From: Streptomyces sp. NBC_01451
GTDB lineage: Bacteria > Actinomycetota > Actinomycetes > Streptomycetales > Streptomycetaceae
Direction of reading: 5' to 3'
Assembly: GCF_036227485.1 (NCBI RefSeq)
Contig: NZ_CP109479.1
Coordinates: 7,874,001-7,938,000 of the forward strand
DNA length: 64,000 nt
The notes under the pieces were generated by a model that was given only the letters and a program-made list of their open reading frames with translations, made no database searches and had not been told where the DNA came from. A program made the translations under genes and the position numbers. Shown in pieces: positions 1-7,367 of the stretch. The first letter of the stretch is position 1. Every line of letters starts with the position of its first letter.

Positions 1-584
1 TACGCCGCTTCGGCCGCTCCCAGAAGTGGGTGCACCGCGCGACGGCCGCGCTGATGGGCGTGTGCGTGGTGACGGCGGCCTGCCTCTACATCCCCCAGTT
101 CGCCGAACTGGTCGGCCGCCGCGAACTGGTGGTCCGCGTCCACGAGTGGGCGGGCCTCGCCCTGCCGGTACCCGTCCTGGCCGGCCTGGCCTCCCGGGCC
201 CTCCGCGCCGACCTGGGCCACCTCAACCGCTTCGGCCCGCACGACCGGGTCTGGCTGCGCGCGGCCCTACGCCGCGACAGGCGCCGCGCCTCGCGCCCGG
301 CGGCCAAGTTCAACGCGGGCCAGAAGATCTACGCGTCCTGGATCGCGGGCGCCACCCTCGTCATGCTCGGCACGGGCCTGCTCATGTGGTTCACCCACCT
401 CACCCCGCTGATGTGGCGCACCAGCGCGACCTTCGTCCACGACTGGCTGGCCCTCACCATCGGCATCGTCCTGGCCGGCCACATCGGCATGGCTCTGGGC
501 GACCCGGAGGCCCGCCGGGGCCTCCGGACGGGCTCGGTGAGCAAGGAGTGGGCGGAGAGCGAGCATCCGCTGTGGCGTCCCTGA
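1..584 (+). CDS. Cytochrome b/b6-domain membrane protein, C-terminal part (5' end outside the window)
   Basis: The open frame runs in from the left edge: the codons before the GTG at 30 are in frame and continue the protein, so the gene is truncated by the window. The visible part has several hydrophobic segments and heme-ligand-like histidines (VHEWAGL near the start, FVHDWLAL and GHIGMALGDPEA near the end). This resembles the membrane cytochrome b561 / formate dehydrogenase gamma family, which passes electrons between quinones and a partner oxidoreductase. The partner would lie upstream and cannot be seen. A basic loop (around AALRRDRRRASRP) separates the membrane segments. The family call is fairly safe; the partner enzyme is unknown. 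Confidence 0.75.
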   Translation, partial: RRFGRSQKWVHRATAALMGVCVVTAACLYIPQFAELVGRRELVVRVHEWAGLALPVPVLAGLASRALRADLGHLNRFGPHDRVWLRAALRRDRRRASRPAAKFNAGQKIYASWIAGATLVMLGTGLLMWFTHLTPLMWRTSATFVHDWLALTIGIVLAGHIGMALGDPEARRGLRTGSVSKEWAESEHPLWRP

Positions 585-603
585 ACCGACGATCCGGTGC
601 CGG

Positions 604-621
604 GCGCCCCTGAAGGGGCGC
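604..621. terminator. GC-rich hairpin after the cytochrome b gene, inside a probable interspersed repeat
   Basis: GCGCCCC and GGGGCGC pair perfectly around a TGAA loop, 20 bases after the cytochrome b stop and before the convergent dehydrogenase. No T-run follows. The sequence to the right (GGGGAACCGCGCGACCAGCC) resembles an intergenic element I recall from many Streptomyces genomes, so it may be both a repeat and a transcription stop. Confidence 0.45.
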
Positions 622-702
622 GGGGAACCGCGCGACCAGCCACAGCGGACCTACGGACGGCCGACCCGCGGACGGCCCACTCGCAGACGACGAACCGGCG
701 GT

Positions 703-1746
703 TCACGCCCTCGGGGGAGTGCTCCCGCCGAAGTCGAGCAGCACCTTGCACGACCTGCCCCGGTCCGCCGCCAGTGCGAACGCCGACTCCGCCTCCTCGA
801 CCGGGATCACCGCGCTGACCAGCCCCTCCAGCGCCGGCGCAGCCGCCAGCAGGGTCAGCGCGTCGTCGAACTCCGTGTCGAAGCGGAAGGCGCCCCGCAG
901 TTCGATCTCCCGGGTGACGACGAGGTTGCCCGCGAAGGGGCTGGGCCCGGGCGGCAGCAGACCGAGCTGTACGACGACCCCGCCCCGGCGCACCAGACGC
1001 AGGCAGGTGTCGAGACCGGCGGCCACCCCCGACGCCTCTACGGCCACGTCCACCTCGGCCGGCCACCCGGGATCGCCGGGATCGTCCGCCCGTACGACCG
1101 AGTCGGCGCCCGCGACGGCCGCGTACCGCAGGGCCTGCGGGAGCAGGTCCGTGACCGTCACCCGGGCCGCGCCGGCCGCCTTCGCCGCAGCGACGACCAG
1201 GCACCCGATGGGCCCGGCGCCGGTGACGAGGACGTGCCCGCCGGAGACGTCCCCGGCCCGGCGGACGGCGTGCAGGGCGACCGAGAGGGGTTCGGCGAGG
1301 GCCGCCAGGTGCAGCGGCAGGCCCGCCGGTACGGGCCTCAACTGGTCGGCGGGGACGACCAGTCGAGCCGCGAAGCCGCCCTGGACGTGGGGCGTGCGGG
1401 CGGCGCTGCCGAGGTAGCGCGTGTCCCGGCAGACGTTGCGCCGACCGGACACGCACTCCGGGCACGCGCCGCACGGGGTCGCCGGGTGCACGGCAACCTC
1501 CGTACCCACAGGGGGACCTGATGATCCGTCACCGTAGGAGACGACCGTCCCCACGACCTCGTGGCCCAGCACCATCGGTTCCTTGAGGCGGAAGTCGCCG
1601 ACCCCGCCGTGCCGCCAGTAGTGCAGGTCCGAGCCGCAGACCCCGCCGTAGCGGACGGCCACCAGCGCCTGACCGGCGCCGGGGGACGGCACCGGCAGCT
1701 CGTCGACCCGCAGGTCGCCCTCGCCGTGGATCACGCAACCGAGCAT
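703..1746 (-). CDS. idnD: Zinc-dependent L-idonate 5-dehydrogenase-like alcohol dehydrogenase (MDR family)
   Basis: A medium-chain dehydrogenase of 347 residues. Visible motifs are GGVCGSDLHYW (catalytic zinc Cys), GHEVVG, a four-cysteine structural zinc lobe (CGACPEC, then NVC) and a Rossmann segment VTGAGPIGCLVV. The family oxidises sugar acids and polyols with NAD(P); L-idonate to 5-ketogluconate is the likely reaction because the next gene is a gluconate 5-dehydrogenase. I chose the ATG at 1746, which follows AAAGGGG at good spacing. A longer frame begins at 1812 but would overlap the upstream SDR gene and adds an acidic, non-conserved leader. It is the last gene of the gluconate operon, 55 bases after the SDR gene. 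Exact substrate is inferred from context. Confidence 0.8.
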   Translation of the reverse strand: MLGCVIHGEGDLRVDELPVPSPGAGQALVAVRYGGVCGSDLHYWRHGGVGDFRLKEPMVLGHEVVGTVVSYGDGSSGPPVGTEVAVHPATPCGACPECVSGRRNVCRDTRYLGSAARTPHVQGGFAARLVVPADQLRPVPAGLPLHLAALAEPLSVALHAVRRAGDVSGGHVLVTGAGPIGCLVVAAAKAAGAARVTVTDLLPQALRYAAVAGADSVVRADDPGDPGWPAEVDVAVEASGVAAGLDTCLRLVRRGGVVVQLGLLPPGPSPFAGNLVVTREIELRGAFRFDTEFDDALTLLAAAPALEGLVSAVIPVEEAESAFALAADRGRSCKVLLDFGGSTPPRA

Positions 1747-1801
1747 CGGGAGAACCCCTTTCGAGTCCGCTTCCGTGTCTGCCTCCGTGTCCGCGGCCGC
1801 G

Positions 1802-2560
1802 TCACAGGACACTGGTCATGCCGCCGTCGACGTACAGCACCTGTCCGCCGACGAAGTCCGCCGCCGGGGAGGCGAGGAACAGCACCCCGCCCACCAGGTC
1901 CTCCGTACGCCCCCACCGCCCGGCCGGGGTCCGTTTGCGCACCCAGGCGCTGAACTCCGGGTCGTCGACCAGGGGTTGGGTCAGTTCCGTCTCGATGTAG
2001 CCGGGGCCGAGGGCGTTGACCTGGACCCCGTGCGGGCCCCAGTCCGCGCACATGCCCTTGGTGAGCATCTTCAGCGCGCCCTTGGTGGCCGCGTAGGGCG
2101 CGATGCCCGGGCGGGCCACCTCGCTCTGCACCGAGCAGATGTTGATGATCTTGCCGTGGCCGCGTTCCGTCATCCGGCGGGCCGCCTCACGGCCCACCAG
2201 GAACGCGCTGGTGAGGTTGGTGTCGAGGATGCGGTGCCAGTCGGAGTCGGTGAACTCCAGGAGGGGGGCGCGCAGTTGCATGCCCGCGTTGTTGACCAGG
2301 ATGTCGAGCGGGCCGACCCGCTCCTCGATGTCCGCGATCCCGGCTCCGACCGAGGGACCGTCGGTGACGTCGAAGGCGGCGGTGCGGATGTCCCCGGGGA
2401 GCCCGGCGGCGGCCTTGGCGAGCCGGTCGTCGTCGCGCCCGTTGAGGACGACCGTGCAGCCCGCCTCCGCGAGGCCCCGGGCCAGGGCGAGGCCGATGCC
2501 CCGGCTGGAGCCGGTCACCAGGGCCGTACGCCCGCTGATGTCGAACAGAGGGTGACTCAT
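1802..2560 (-). CDS. idnO: Gluconate 5-dehydrogenase (short-chain dehydrogenase)
   Basis: A 252-residue classical SDR. It has the cofactor motif TGSSRGIG, the structural NNAG, and the catalytic Ser (ICSVQS) followed by YAATKG with Tyr and Lys; it ends in the usual substrate-loop region (GPGYIETELT) and FVGGQVLYVDGG. The family converts gluconate and 5-ketogluconate with NADP(H) in the cytoplasm. It lies 10 bases downstream of the permease gene and just before the idonate-type dehydrogenase, so the two enzymes would interconvert idonate, 5-ketogluconate and gluconate. The kinase further upstream would then feed 6-phosphogluconate to the pentose phosphate pathway. SDR identity is certain and the gluconate assignment strongly supported by neighbours. 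Confidence 0.87.
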   Translation of the reverse strand: MSHPLFDISGRTALVTGSSRGIGLALARGLAEAGCTVVLNGRDDDRLAKAAAGLPGDIRTAAFDVTDGPSVGAGIADIEERVGPLDILVNNAGMQLRAPLLEFTDSDWHRILDTNLTSAFLVGREAARRMTERGHGKIINICSVQSEVARPGIAPYAATKGALKMLTKGMCADWGPHGVQVNALGPGYIETELTQPLVDDPEFSAWVRKRTPAGRWGRTEDLVGGVLFLASPAADFVGGQVLYVDGGMTSVL

Positions 2561-2570
2561 TCCCGTACCC

Positions 2571-3968
2571 CTAGATCACGAGTGAGAGCAGCAGGACCAG
2601 GCCGCCCGCGACCACGGAGATGATCGTCTCCATGACCGACCAGGTCTTCAGGGTCTGGCCGACGTTCAGGCCGAAGTACTCCTTGACCAGCCAGAACCCG
2701 GCGTCGTTCACATGGCTGAAGAAGAGCGAGCCGGCGCCGATGGCCAGGACGAGAAGGGCCGCGTGCGTGGTCGACATGTCGGCCGCGAGCGGGGCCACGA
2801 GGCCGGCCGCGGAGACCGTGGCGACCGTCGCCGAACCCGTGGCCAGCCGGATCGCCACCGCGATCAGCCAGGCCAGCAGAAGGGCCGGGATCGACCAGTC
2901 CTCGGAGATGTCCAGGACCATCTTGCCGACCCCGGAGTCGATCAGCGTCTGCTTGAAGCCGCCGCCGGCGCCGACGATCAGGAGGATGCCCGCGATGGGC
3001 GCGAGGCCCGTCTCGACGATCCGCGAGATGCGTTCCTTGGTGAACTCGGCCGGGCGGCCGAGGGTGAAGATGCCCACGAGGACGGCGGCGAGCAGGGCGA
3101 TCAGCGGGGAGCCGACCACGTCGAAGACGCGCTGCACCATGTGCGTGGGGTCGTCGACGATGATGTCGACCAGCGCCTTGGACAGCATCAGGACGACGGG
3201 GAGCAGGATGGTGGCCAGGGTGGCGCCGAAGCCGGGACGCTTCTCCAGGTCCTCGGAAGGGCGCTGGGGGATCATCCGGTCCGGGGCGGGTACGTCGACC
3301 CAGCGGGCCGCGACCCGCGAGAACAGCGGGCCGGCGATGATCACCGTGGGGATGGCGACGAGGACGCCGAGCGCCAGCGTCACGCCGAGGTTGGCGCCGA
3401 CCGCGTCGATCGCGATCAGCGGGCCGGGGTGCGGCGGGACCAGGCCGTGCATCACGGACAGGCCCGCGAGCGCCGGGATGCCGATGCGCATCAGGGAGTA
3501 GTTGCCGCGCTTGGCGACCATCAGGACGACCGGGATCAGCAGCACGACGCCGACCTCGAAGAACAGGGGCAGGCCGATCACCGAGGCGATCAGGACCATC
3601 GCCCAGGGCATCGTCCGGCCCGACGCCCTCGCCAGGATCGTGTCGACGATCTGGTCGGCGCCGCCGGAGTCGGCGAGCAGCTTGCCGAGGATCGCGCCCA
3701 GGGCGATCAGGACGCCCACGCCGGCCACCGTCGAGCCGAGCCCGGTGGTGAAGCTGGCGATGGCCTTGTCGAGCGGCGCGCCCGCGAAGGCGCCCAGCGC
3801 GAGCGAGCCGATGGTCAGGGCCAGGAAGGCGTGCAGCTTGAACTTGGTGATCAGCAGGACGATGAGTGCGATGCCCGCGAGCACGGCGACGCCCAGCTGG
3901 GCATGGCCGGCCGAGGTGATCGGCTCGACGGTGTCCGCTGCCAGCATCTCGACGCTGAGTCTGGTCAC
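2571..3968 (-). CDS. gntP: GntP-family gluconate:H+ symporter
   Basis: A 465-residue very hydrophobic protein with about a dozen membrane segments, the usual length for GntP permeases. Family-type stretches include VMHGLVPPHPGP in the middle and ATGSATVATVSAAG and SHVNDAGFW near the C-terminus. It imports gluconate or related sugar acids with protons. The chosen GTG at 3968 is preceded by AAGGGA at normal spacing; an ATG seven codons later is possible. It sits 45 bases downstream of gluconokinase and 10 bases upstream of the SDR gene, so it is part of one transcript. Confidence 0.92.
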   Translation of the reverse strand: MTRLSVEMLAADTVEPITSAGHAQLGVAVLAGIALIVLLITKFKLHAFLALTIGSLALGAFAGAPLDKAIASFTTGLGSTVAGVGVLIALGAILGKLLADSGGADQIVDTILARASGRTMPWAMVLIASVIGLPLFFEVGVVLLIPVVLMVAKRGNYSLMRIGIPALAGLSVMHGLVPPHPGPLIAIDAVGANLGVTLALGVLVAIPTVIIAGPLFSRVAARWVDVPAPDRMIPQRPSEDLEKRPGFGATLATILLPVVLMLSKALVDIIVDDPTHMVQRVFDVVGSPLIALLAAVLVGIFTLGRPAEFTKERISRIVETGLAPIAGILLIVGAGGGFKQTLIDSGVGKMVLDISEDWSIPALLLAWLIAVAIRLATGSATVATVSAAGLVAPLAADMSTTHAALLVLAIGAGSLFFSHVNDAGFWLVKEYFGLNVGQTLKTWSVMETIISVVAGGLVLLLSLVI

Positions 3969-4013
3969 GGTGGTTCCCTTGCTTCTGAAGAGGGACTGTC
4001 GGGGGTGGTCGGG

Positions 4014-4571
4014 TTACTGCGAGGGTGCTTTCGGGGATGCCCCGGGGCTGTCCGGGGCGCCGAGGCCGCCGAGCGCCGTCACGGCACGGGCGGTGATCTC
4101 CTCGGGGGTGCCGGAGACGTCGACCGCCACGCCCGTCTCGTCCGCTTCGAGCGGCTGGAGGGTGGCGAACTGCGAGTCGAGCAGCGCCGTCGGCATGAAG
4201 TGGCCCTGCCGGTGCGCCATCCGGTCCTCGATGAGCGCCCGGTCACCGGTGAGATGCACGAAGACGACGTCGGGTGCGGCGGCCCGCAGCCGGTCCCGGT
4301 ACGACCGCTTCAGCGCCGAGCAGCTGACCACCCCGCCGAGCCCGGCCCGGCCGTGCGCCCACTCGCCGATCGCGTCCAGCCACGGCCGGCGGTCGTCGTC
4401 GGTCAGCGGGGTCCCGGCCGTCATCTTGTGGATGTTGGCCGGGGGGTGGAAGTCGTCGGCCTCGGCGTACGGAACGCCGAGCCGTGCCGCGAGCAGGGGA
4501 CCGATGGTGGTCTTCCCGGTGCCCGCGACGCCCATGACCACGACGACGTGGGGGGTGCGCGTCTTCTGCAT
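4014..4571 (-). CDS. gntK: Gluconokinase
   Basis: A 185-residue P-loop kinase with GVAGTGKTT, then EADDFHPPANIHKM, DDDRRPWL and CSALKRSYRDRLR, all diagnostic of the GntK/IdnK group. It phosphorylates gluconate with ATP to 6-phosphogluconate in the cytoplasm. I start it at the ATG at 4571, just before the first beta strand (VVVVMGVAG). The open frame continues back to 4700 but that extension runs into the divergent regulator gene and its operators; an ATG at 4589 is the other option. First gene of the minus-strand operon kinase, permease, SDR, MDR. A Pro/Ala/Ser-rich tail of about 15 residues follows the conserved core. Confidence 0.92.
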   Translation of the reverse strand: MQKTRTPHVVVVMGVAGTGKTTIGPLLAARLGVPYAEADDFHPPANIHKMTAGTPLTDDDRRPWLDAIGEWAHGRAGLGGVVSCSALKRSYRDRLRAAAPDVVFVHLTGDRALIEDRMAHRQGHFMPTALLDSQFATLQPLEADETGVAVDVSGTPEEITARAVTALGGLGAPDSPGASPKAPSQ

Positions 4572-4592
4572 GAACGCAATGAAACGCATTAG

Positions 4593-4599
4593 GTCCGAC
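4593..4599. promoter_or_regulatory. Candidate GntR operator, site 1 (GTCCGAC)
   Basis: GTC-C-GAC is an odd-length palindrome in an AT-rich stretch, 22 bases upstream of the gluconokinase ATG. Its flanks (TAG before, AAATT after) resemble site 2. FadR-type GntR proteins typically bind short palindromes with a GT...AC core; binding here is inferred. Confidence 0.5.
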
Positions 4600-4624
4600 A
4601 AATTCAAGCCCTCCGCATCAATAA

Positions 4625-4631
4625 GTCTGAC
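4625..4631. promoter_or_regulatory. Candidate GntR operator, site 2 (GTCTGAC within AAGTCTGACTT)
   Basis: A perfect 11-base palindrome AAGTC-T-GACTT, centred 32 bases from site 1 (about three helical turns), so a regulator could sit on the same face at both. It lies just before the putative promoter of the regulator gene, suggesting control of both directions. Confidence 0.55.
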
Positions 4632-4655
4632 TTTTTGGGAGTGTGACGCGCCCCG

Positions 4656-4661
4656 TACGCT
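4656..4661 (+). promoter_or_regulatory. Candidate -10 box (TACGCT) of the GntR-family gene; possibly leaderless
   Basis: TACGCT ends 6 bases before the regulator's ATG and no good ribosome site is present. This is the arrangement seen in leaderless actinobacterial messages, where transcription begins at or next to the start codon. Confidence 0.35.
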
Positions 4662-4667
4662 GAGTGC

Positions 4668-5369
4668 ATGAGCACACCCGGCCGAGGGCTGCACGGCCAT
4701 GTACTGGACACCCTCGGACCCGCGATCACCGCGGGCGAGTACCCGCCGGGCAGCGTTCTGCGCACGGACGAACTGGCCCAGCGCTTCGACGTGTCACGTT
4801 CGGTGATGCGGGAGGCGGTCCGGGTCCTGGAGTCGATGCACCTGGTCGAGTCCCGCCGCCGGGTCGGCGTCACGGTCCGCCCCAAGGCCGAGTGGAACGT
4901 CTACGACCCGCAGGTCATCCGCTGGCGTCTGGCGGGCGCCGACCGCCCGCAGCAACTGCGCTCCCTCACCGTGCTGCGCTCCGCGATCGAACCGGTCGCC
5001 GCGGGACTGGCCGCCAAGTTCGCCACCGCCGAGCAGTGCGCGCGGCTCACGGAGTGCGCGCTGGGCATGGTGGCCAAGTCGCGCGGTCACCAGCTGGACG
5101 GCTACCTGGTCCACGACGTGGCCTTCCATCGGGTGATCCTGGAGGCATCCGGCAACGAGATGTTCGCCCGCCTCGGGGATGTCGTCGCGGAGGTCCTGGC
5201 CGGCCGCACCCATCACGAGGTCATGTTCGAGGACCCCGACCCGGCCGCCGTCACCCTGCACGTACAGGTCGCCGAGGCGGTCCGCGAGGGCGACGGCGAG
5301 CGGGCCGAGCGGCTCACCCGGGGGATCGTGGTCGGCGCCCTTCAGGAACTGGACATCCTCGCGCCCTAG
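4668..5369 (+). CDS. gntR: GntR/FadR-family regulator of the gluconate operon
   Basis: A 233-residue regulator. Residues about 5-70 form a winged helix ([25 protein letters not shown], here in two parts, followed by the wing RRRVGVTV); residues about 85-225 form an FCD effector domain with metal-ligand positions ([10 protein letters not shown], then a C-terminal HVQVAEAV). It is divergent from the kinase gene with two matching palindromes between them, so it most likely represses gluconate uptake and use until a sugar acid binds. Its stop codon shares a CTAG with the stop of the convergent SEC-C gene. Confidence 0.88.
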   Translation: MSTPGRGLHGHVLDTLGPAITAGEYPPGSVLRTDELAQRFDVSRSVMREAVRVLESMHLVESRRRVGVTVRPKAEWNVYDPQVIRWRLAGADRPQQLRSLTVLRSAIEPVAAGLAAKFATAEQCARLTECALGMVAKSRGHQLDGYLVHDVAFHRVILEASGNEMFARLGDVVAEVLAGRTHHEVMFEDPDPAAVTLHVQVAEAVREGDGERAERLTRGIVVGALQELDILAP

Positions 5370-5815
5370 ACGGCGGTCCCGGTCCCCTCGTCGCTCCGGC
5401 CGACGTCCCCGTCGACGTACACCCACGCGCCGTCGGCCCGCTCGAACCGGCTCCGCTCCTCCATCGAACCGCCCCGGTAGGAGGCCCGGAAGGTCACGGT
5501 CCCGGTGGTGTGGAACGCCGTACCGTCGCCCGATCCGAGGATCTCCAGGCCCGTCCACCGCGTCCCGGGGTCGAACTCGACACCGGCGGGGCGGGTGCGC
5601 GGGTGCCAGGTGCGCAGGAGGTAGGGCTCGTCCCGCCGCACGAAGGCGCTGTAGCGGGAGCGCATCAGTGCCTCGGCGGTCGGCGCCGCCGCCTCACCGC
5701 GGTGGAACCGGCCGCAGCACTTCTCGTACGTCTCCGCGAGACCGCACGGACACGCGGAACTCTGAACCTGGGTGGAGGGGCGTTGCCGCCGGGGATGCGG
5801 AGTACGTCGGGCCAT
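5366..5815 (-). CDS. YchJ-type SEC-C motif protein (UPF0225)
   Basis: A 149-residue protein. Near its N-terminus is a zinc-binding SEC-C motif, [17 protein letters not shown], followed by the YchJ pattern [28 protein letters not shown] split over the next 30 residues. It ends in a small NTF2-like beta-rich domain ([13 protein letters not shown], then a C-terminal acidic tail). The role is unknown; SEC-C modules bind zinc and often protein partners. I choose the ATG at 5815 because the basic leader [10 protein letters not shown] is typical and the longer frame (to 5911) runs into the M1 peptidase gene. Its end overlaps the regulator's end tail to tail. Confidence 0.8.
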   Translation of the reverse strand: MARRTPHPRRQRPSTQVQSSACPCGLAETYEKCCGRFHRGEAAAPTAEALMRSRYSAFVRRDEPYLLRTWHPRTRPAGVEFDPGTRWTGLEILGSGDGTAFHTTGTVTFRASYRGGSMEERSRFERADGAWVYVDGDVGRSDEGTGTAV

Positions 5816-5861
5816 GCCCGCCATTCTCCCGCACCGCGTGTACCCGCACCGCATCCACCCG

Positions 5862-7367
5862 CTACGCGGTGGACGGCGGATAGGAGGGCCGGGCGGGCAC
5901 CCGCGGTCCACCCCTGACCGGCGGCGGTCCCTGCGTCCTCGGTGTGGGCAACGCGGGCAGCGCCACCTCGTGCAGCCACGAGGCGAGCAGTTCGTCCAAC
6001 GGCTCCGTCGCGAACCGCCCCGCGTGCGACGTGAACGTGGCCGTGCTCACCGAACCGCCCCGGTGGAGCGCGACCCAGCCCCGCAGCATCCGGAAGAACG
6101 CCTCGTCGCCCAGCGCGCACCGCACGGCGTGCACGGTGAGCCCGCCGCGCTGGTACAACCGGTCGTCGAACATCAGCTTGCGGCCGGGATCGGCGAGCCG
6201 CAGATCCTGTGGTCGCCCGGCCAGCAACCGATGGGCGACGGCGGCGAGTTGCTGCGCGCTGCGCCCGCCGGAGCGCTCGGACCACAGCCACTCCGCGTAC
6301 TTGGCGAACCCCTCGTTCAGCCAGATGTGCCGCCAGTCCGCGATGGACACACTGTTGCCGAACCACTGGTGGGCCAGCTCGTGCGCGACGAGCCGCTCCG
6401 AACTCCGGGCGCCGTCCACGTGGTTGGCGCCGAACAGTGACAAGCCCTGTGCCTCGACGGGCACATCGAGTTCCTCCTCGGTGACCACGACCGCGTACTC
6501 ACCGAACGGATACGGCCCGAACAGCTCCTCGAAGAGCTCCATCATGGCGGGCTGGCGAGCGAAGTCACGGGAGAACTCGGGGAGCAACTCCGCCGGAATG
6601 TGCCCGTGTTGGGGCACCCCGCCAAGACCCGGGTCGCCGAGCAGGACGGTCTGGTACTTCCCGATCGACAGTCCGACGAGATAGCTCGACGTCGGCGCGG
6701 ACTGCTCGTACACCCACGTGGTCGTAGAAGCCCTCGTCGTCCTCGTCAGCAGCCGACCGCCCGCCACCACCGAGTACGCGGACGGCGTCGTGATCGAGAT
6801 CTGGTAGGACGCCTTGTCGGCGGGCCGGTCGTTGCACGGGTACCAGGACGGCGCCCCGACCGGCTGGCTCGCCACCAGCGCCCCGTCCTCCAGCTCCTCC
6901 CAGCCGATCCCGCCCCAGGGGCTGCTGACCGGCTTGGGGTTGCCCGCCCAGTGCACCTCGACGGTGAAGGCGGCCCCGGTCCGCAGTGGCTTCGGGGGGC
7001 GGATGCGCAGCCGTCCGCCCCGGTGCGTGTAGTGCGAGGCCTTGCCGTCGACCCGGACCCGGCCGATCTTGAAGTCGCCCAGGTTCAGCTGGAATTCGGC
7101 GAGCGGGGACCGGCCCGCTATGGCGTTGATGCGGGCCGTGCCCGCCAGCCGGTTCGGGCCGGGGCGGTAGTCCAGCGCGAGTTCGTACCGGTGCACCCGG
7201 TAACGGGGGTCACCGTTGGCCGGGAAGTACGGGTCCGAACCCACTGTCTGCTGAACGCTCACTGCTGAGTCTGCTCCCTGCGATGTGCTCGTACGAGGTG
7301 CCGGAGATGAACCCACCCCCGCTCCGGTACCCGAACGAGCCGCGCGCACCGCTTTCAGGAACGCCAT
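5862..7367 (-). CDS. M1-family zinc metallopeptidase (aminopeptidase)
   Basis: A 501-residue peptidase with the M1 zinc site: H329-E330-L-A-H333 and the third ligand Glu about 19 residues later in LNEGFAKY. The preceding exopeptidase loop reads EAQGLSLFG where many M1 enzymes have GAMEN, so substrate binding may differ. No signal peptide is evident; the first 45 residues are Ser/Ala/Gly-rich. Its ATG lies inside the 3' end of the synthetase gene (13-base overlap), so translation is probably coupled. I recall peptidases being linked with poly-lysine synthetase loci, where they trim or degrade the polymer; that role is a guess here. Confidence 0.85.
   Translation of the reverse strand: MAFLKAVRAARSGTGAGVGSSPAPRTSTSQGADSAVSVQQTVGSDPYFPANGDPRYRVHRYELALDYRPGPNRLAGTARINAIAGRSPLAEFQLNLGDFKIGRVRVDGKASHYTHRGGRLRIRPPKPLRTGAAFTVEVHWAGNPKPVSSPWGGIGWEELEDGALVASQPVGAPSWYPCNDRPADKASYQISITTPSAYSVVAGGRLLTRTTRASTTTWVYEQSAPTSSYLVGLSIGKYQTVLLGDPGLGGVPQHGHIPAELLPEFSRDFARQPAMMELFEELFGPYPFGEYAVVVTEEELDVPVEAQGLSLFGANHVDGARSSERLVAHELAHQWFGNSVSIADWRHIWLNEGFAKYAEWLWSERSGGRSAQQLAAVAHRLLAGRPQDLRLADPGRKLMFDDRLYQRGGLTVHAVRCALGDEAFFRMLRGWVALHRGGSVSTATFTSHAGRFATEPLDELLASWLHEVALPALPTPRTQGPPPVRGGPRVPARPSYPPSTA

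Noticed and set aside
703..1812. Longer start for the idonate-type dehydrogenase at 1812
   Set aside because: It would overlap the SDR gene and add an acidic repeat leader; ATG 1746 has a clear ribosome site.
2712..4592. A 626-codon plus-strand frame across the permease and kinase genes
   Set aside because: Composition is Asp/Gly/Arg/Gln without structure and it runs antisense to two well-supported genes.
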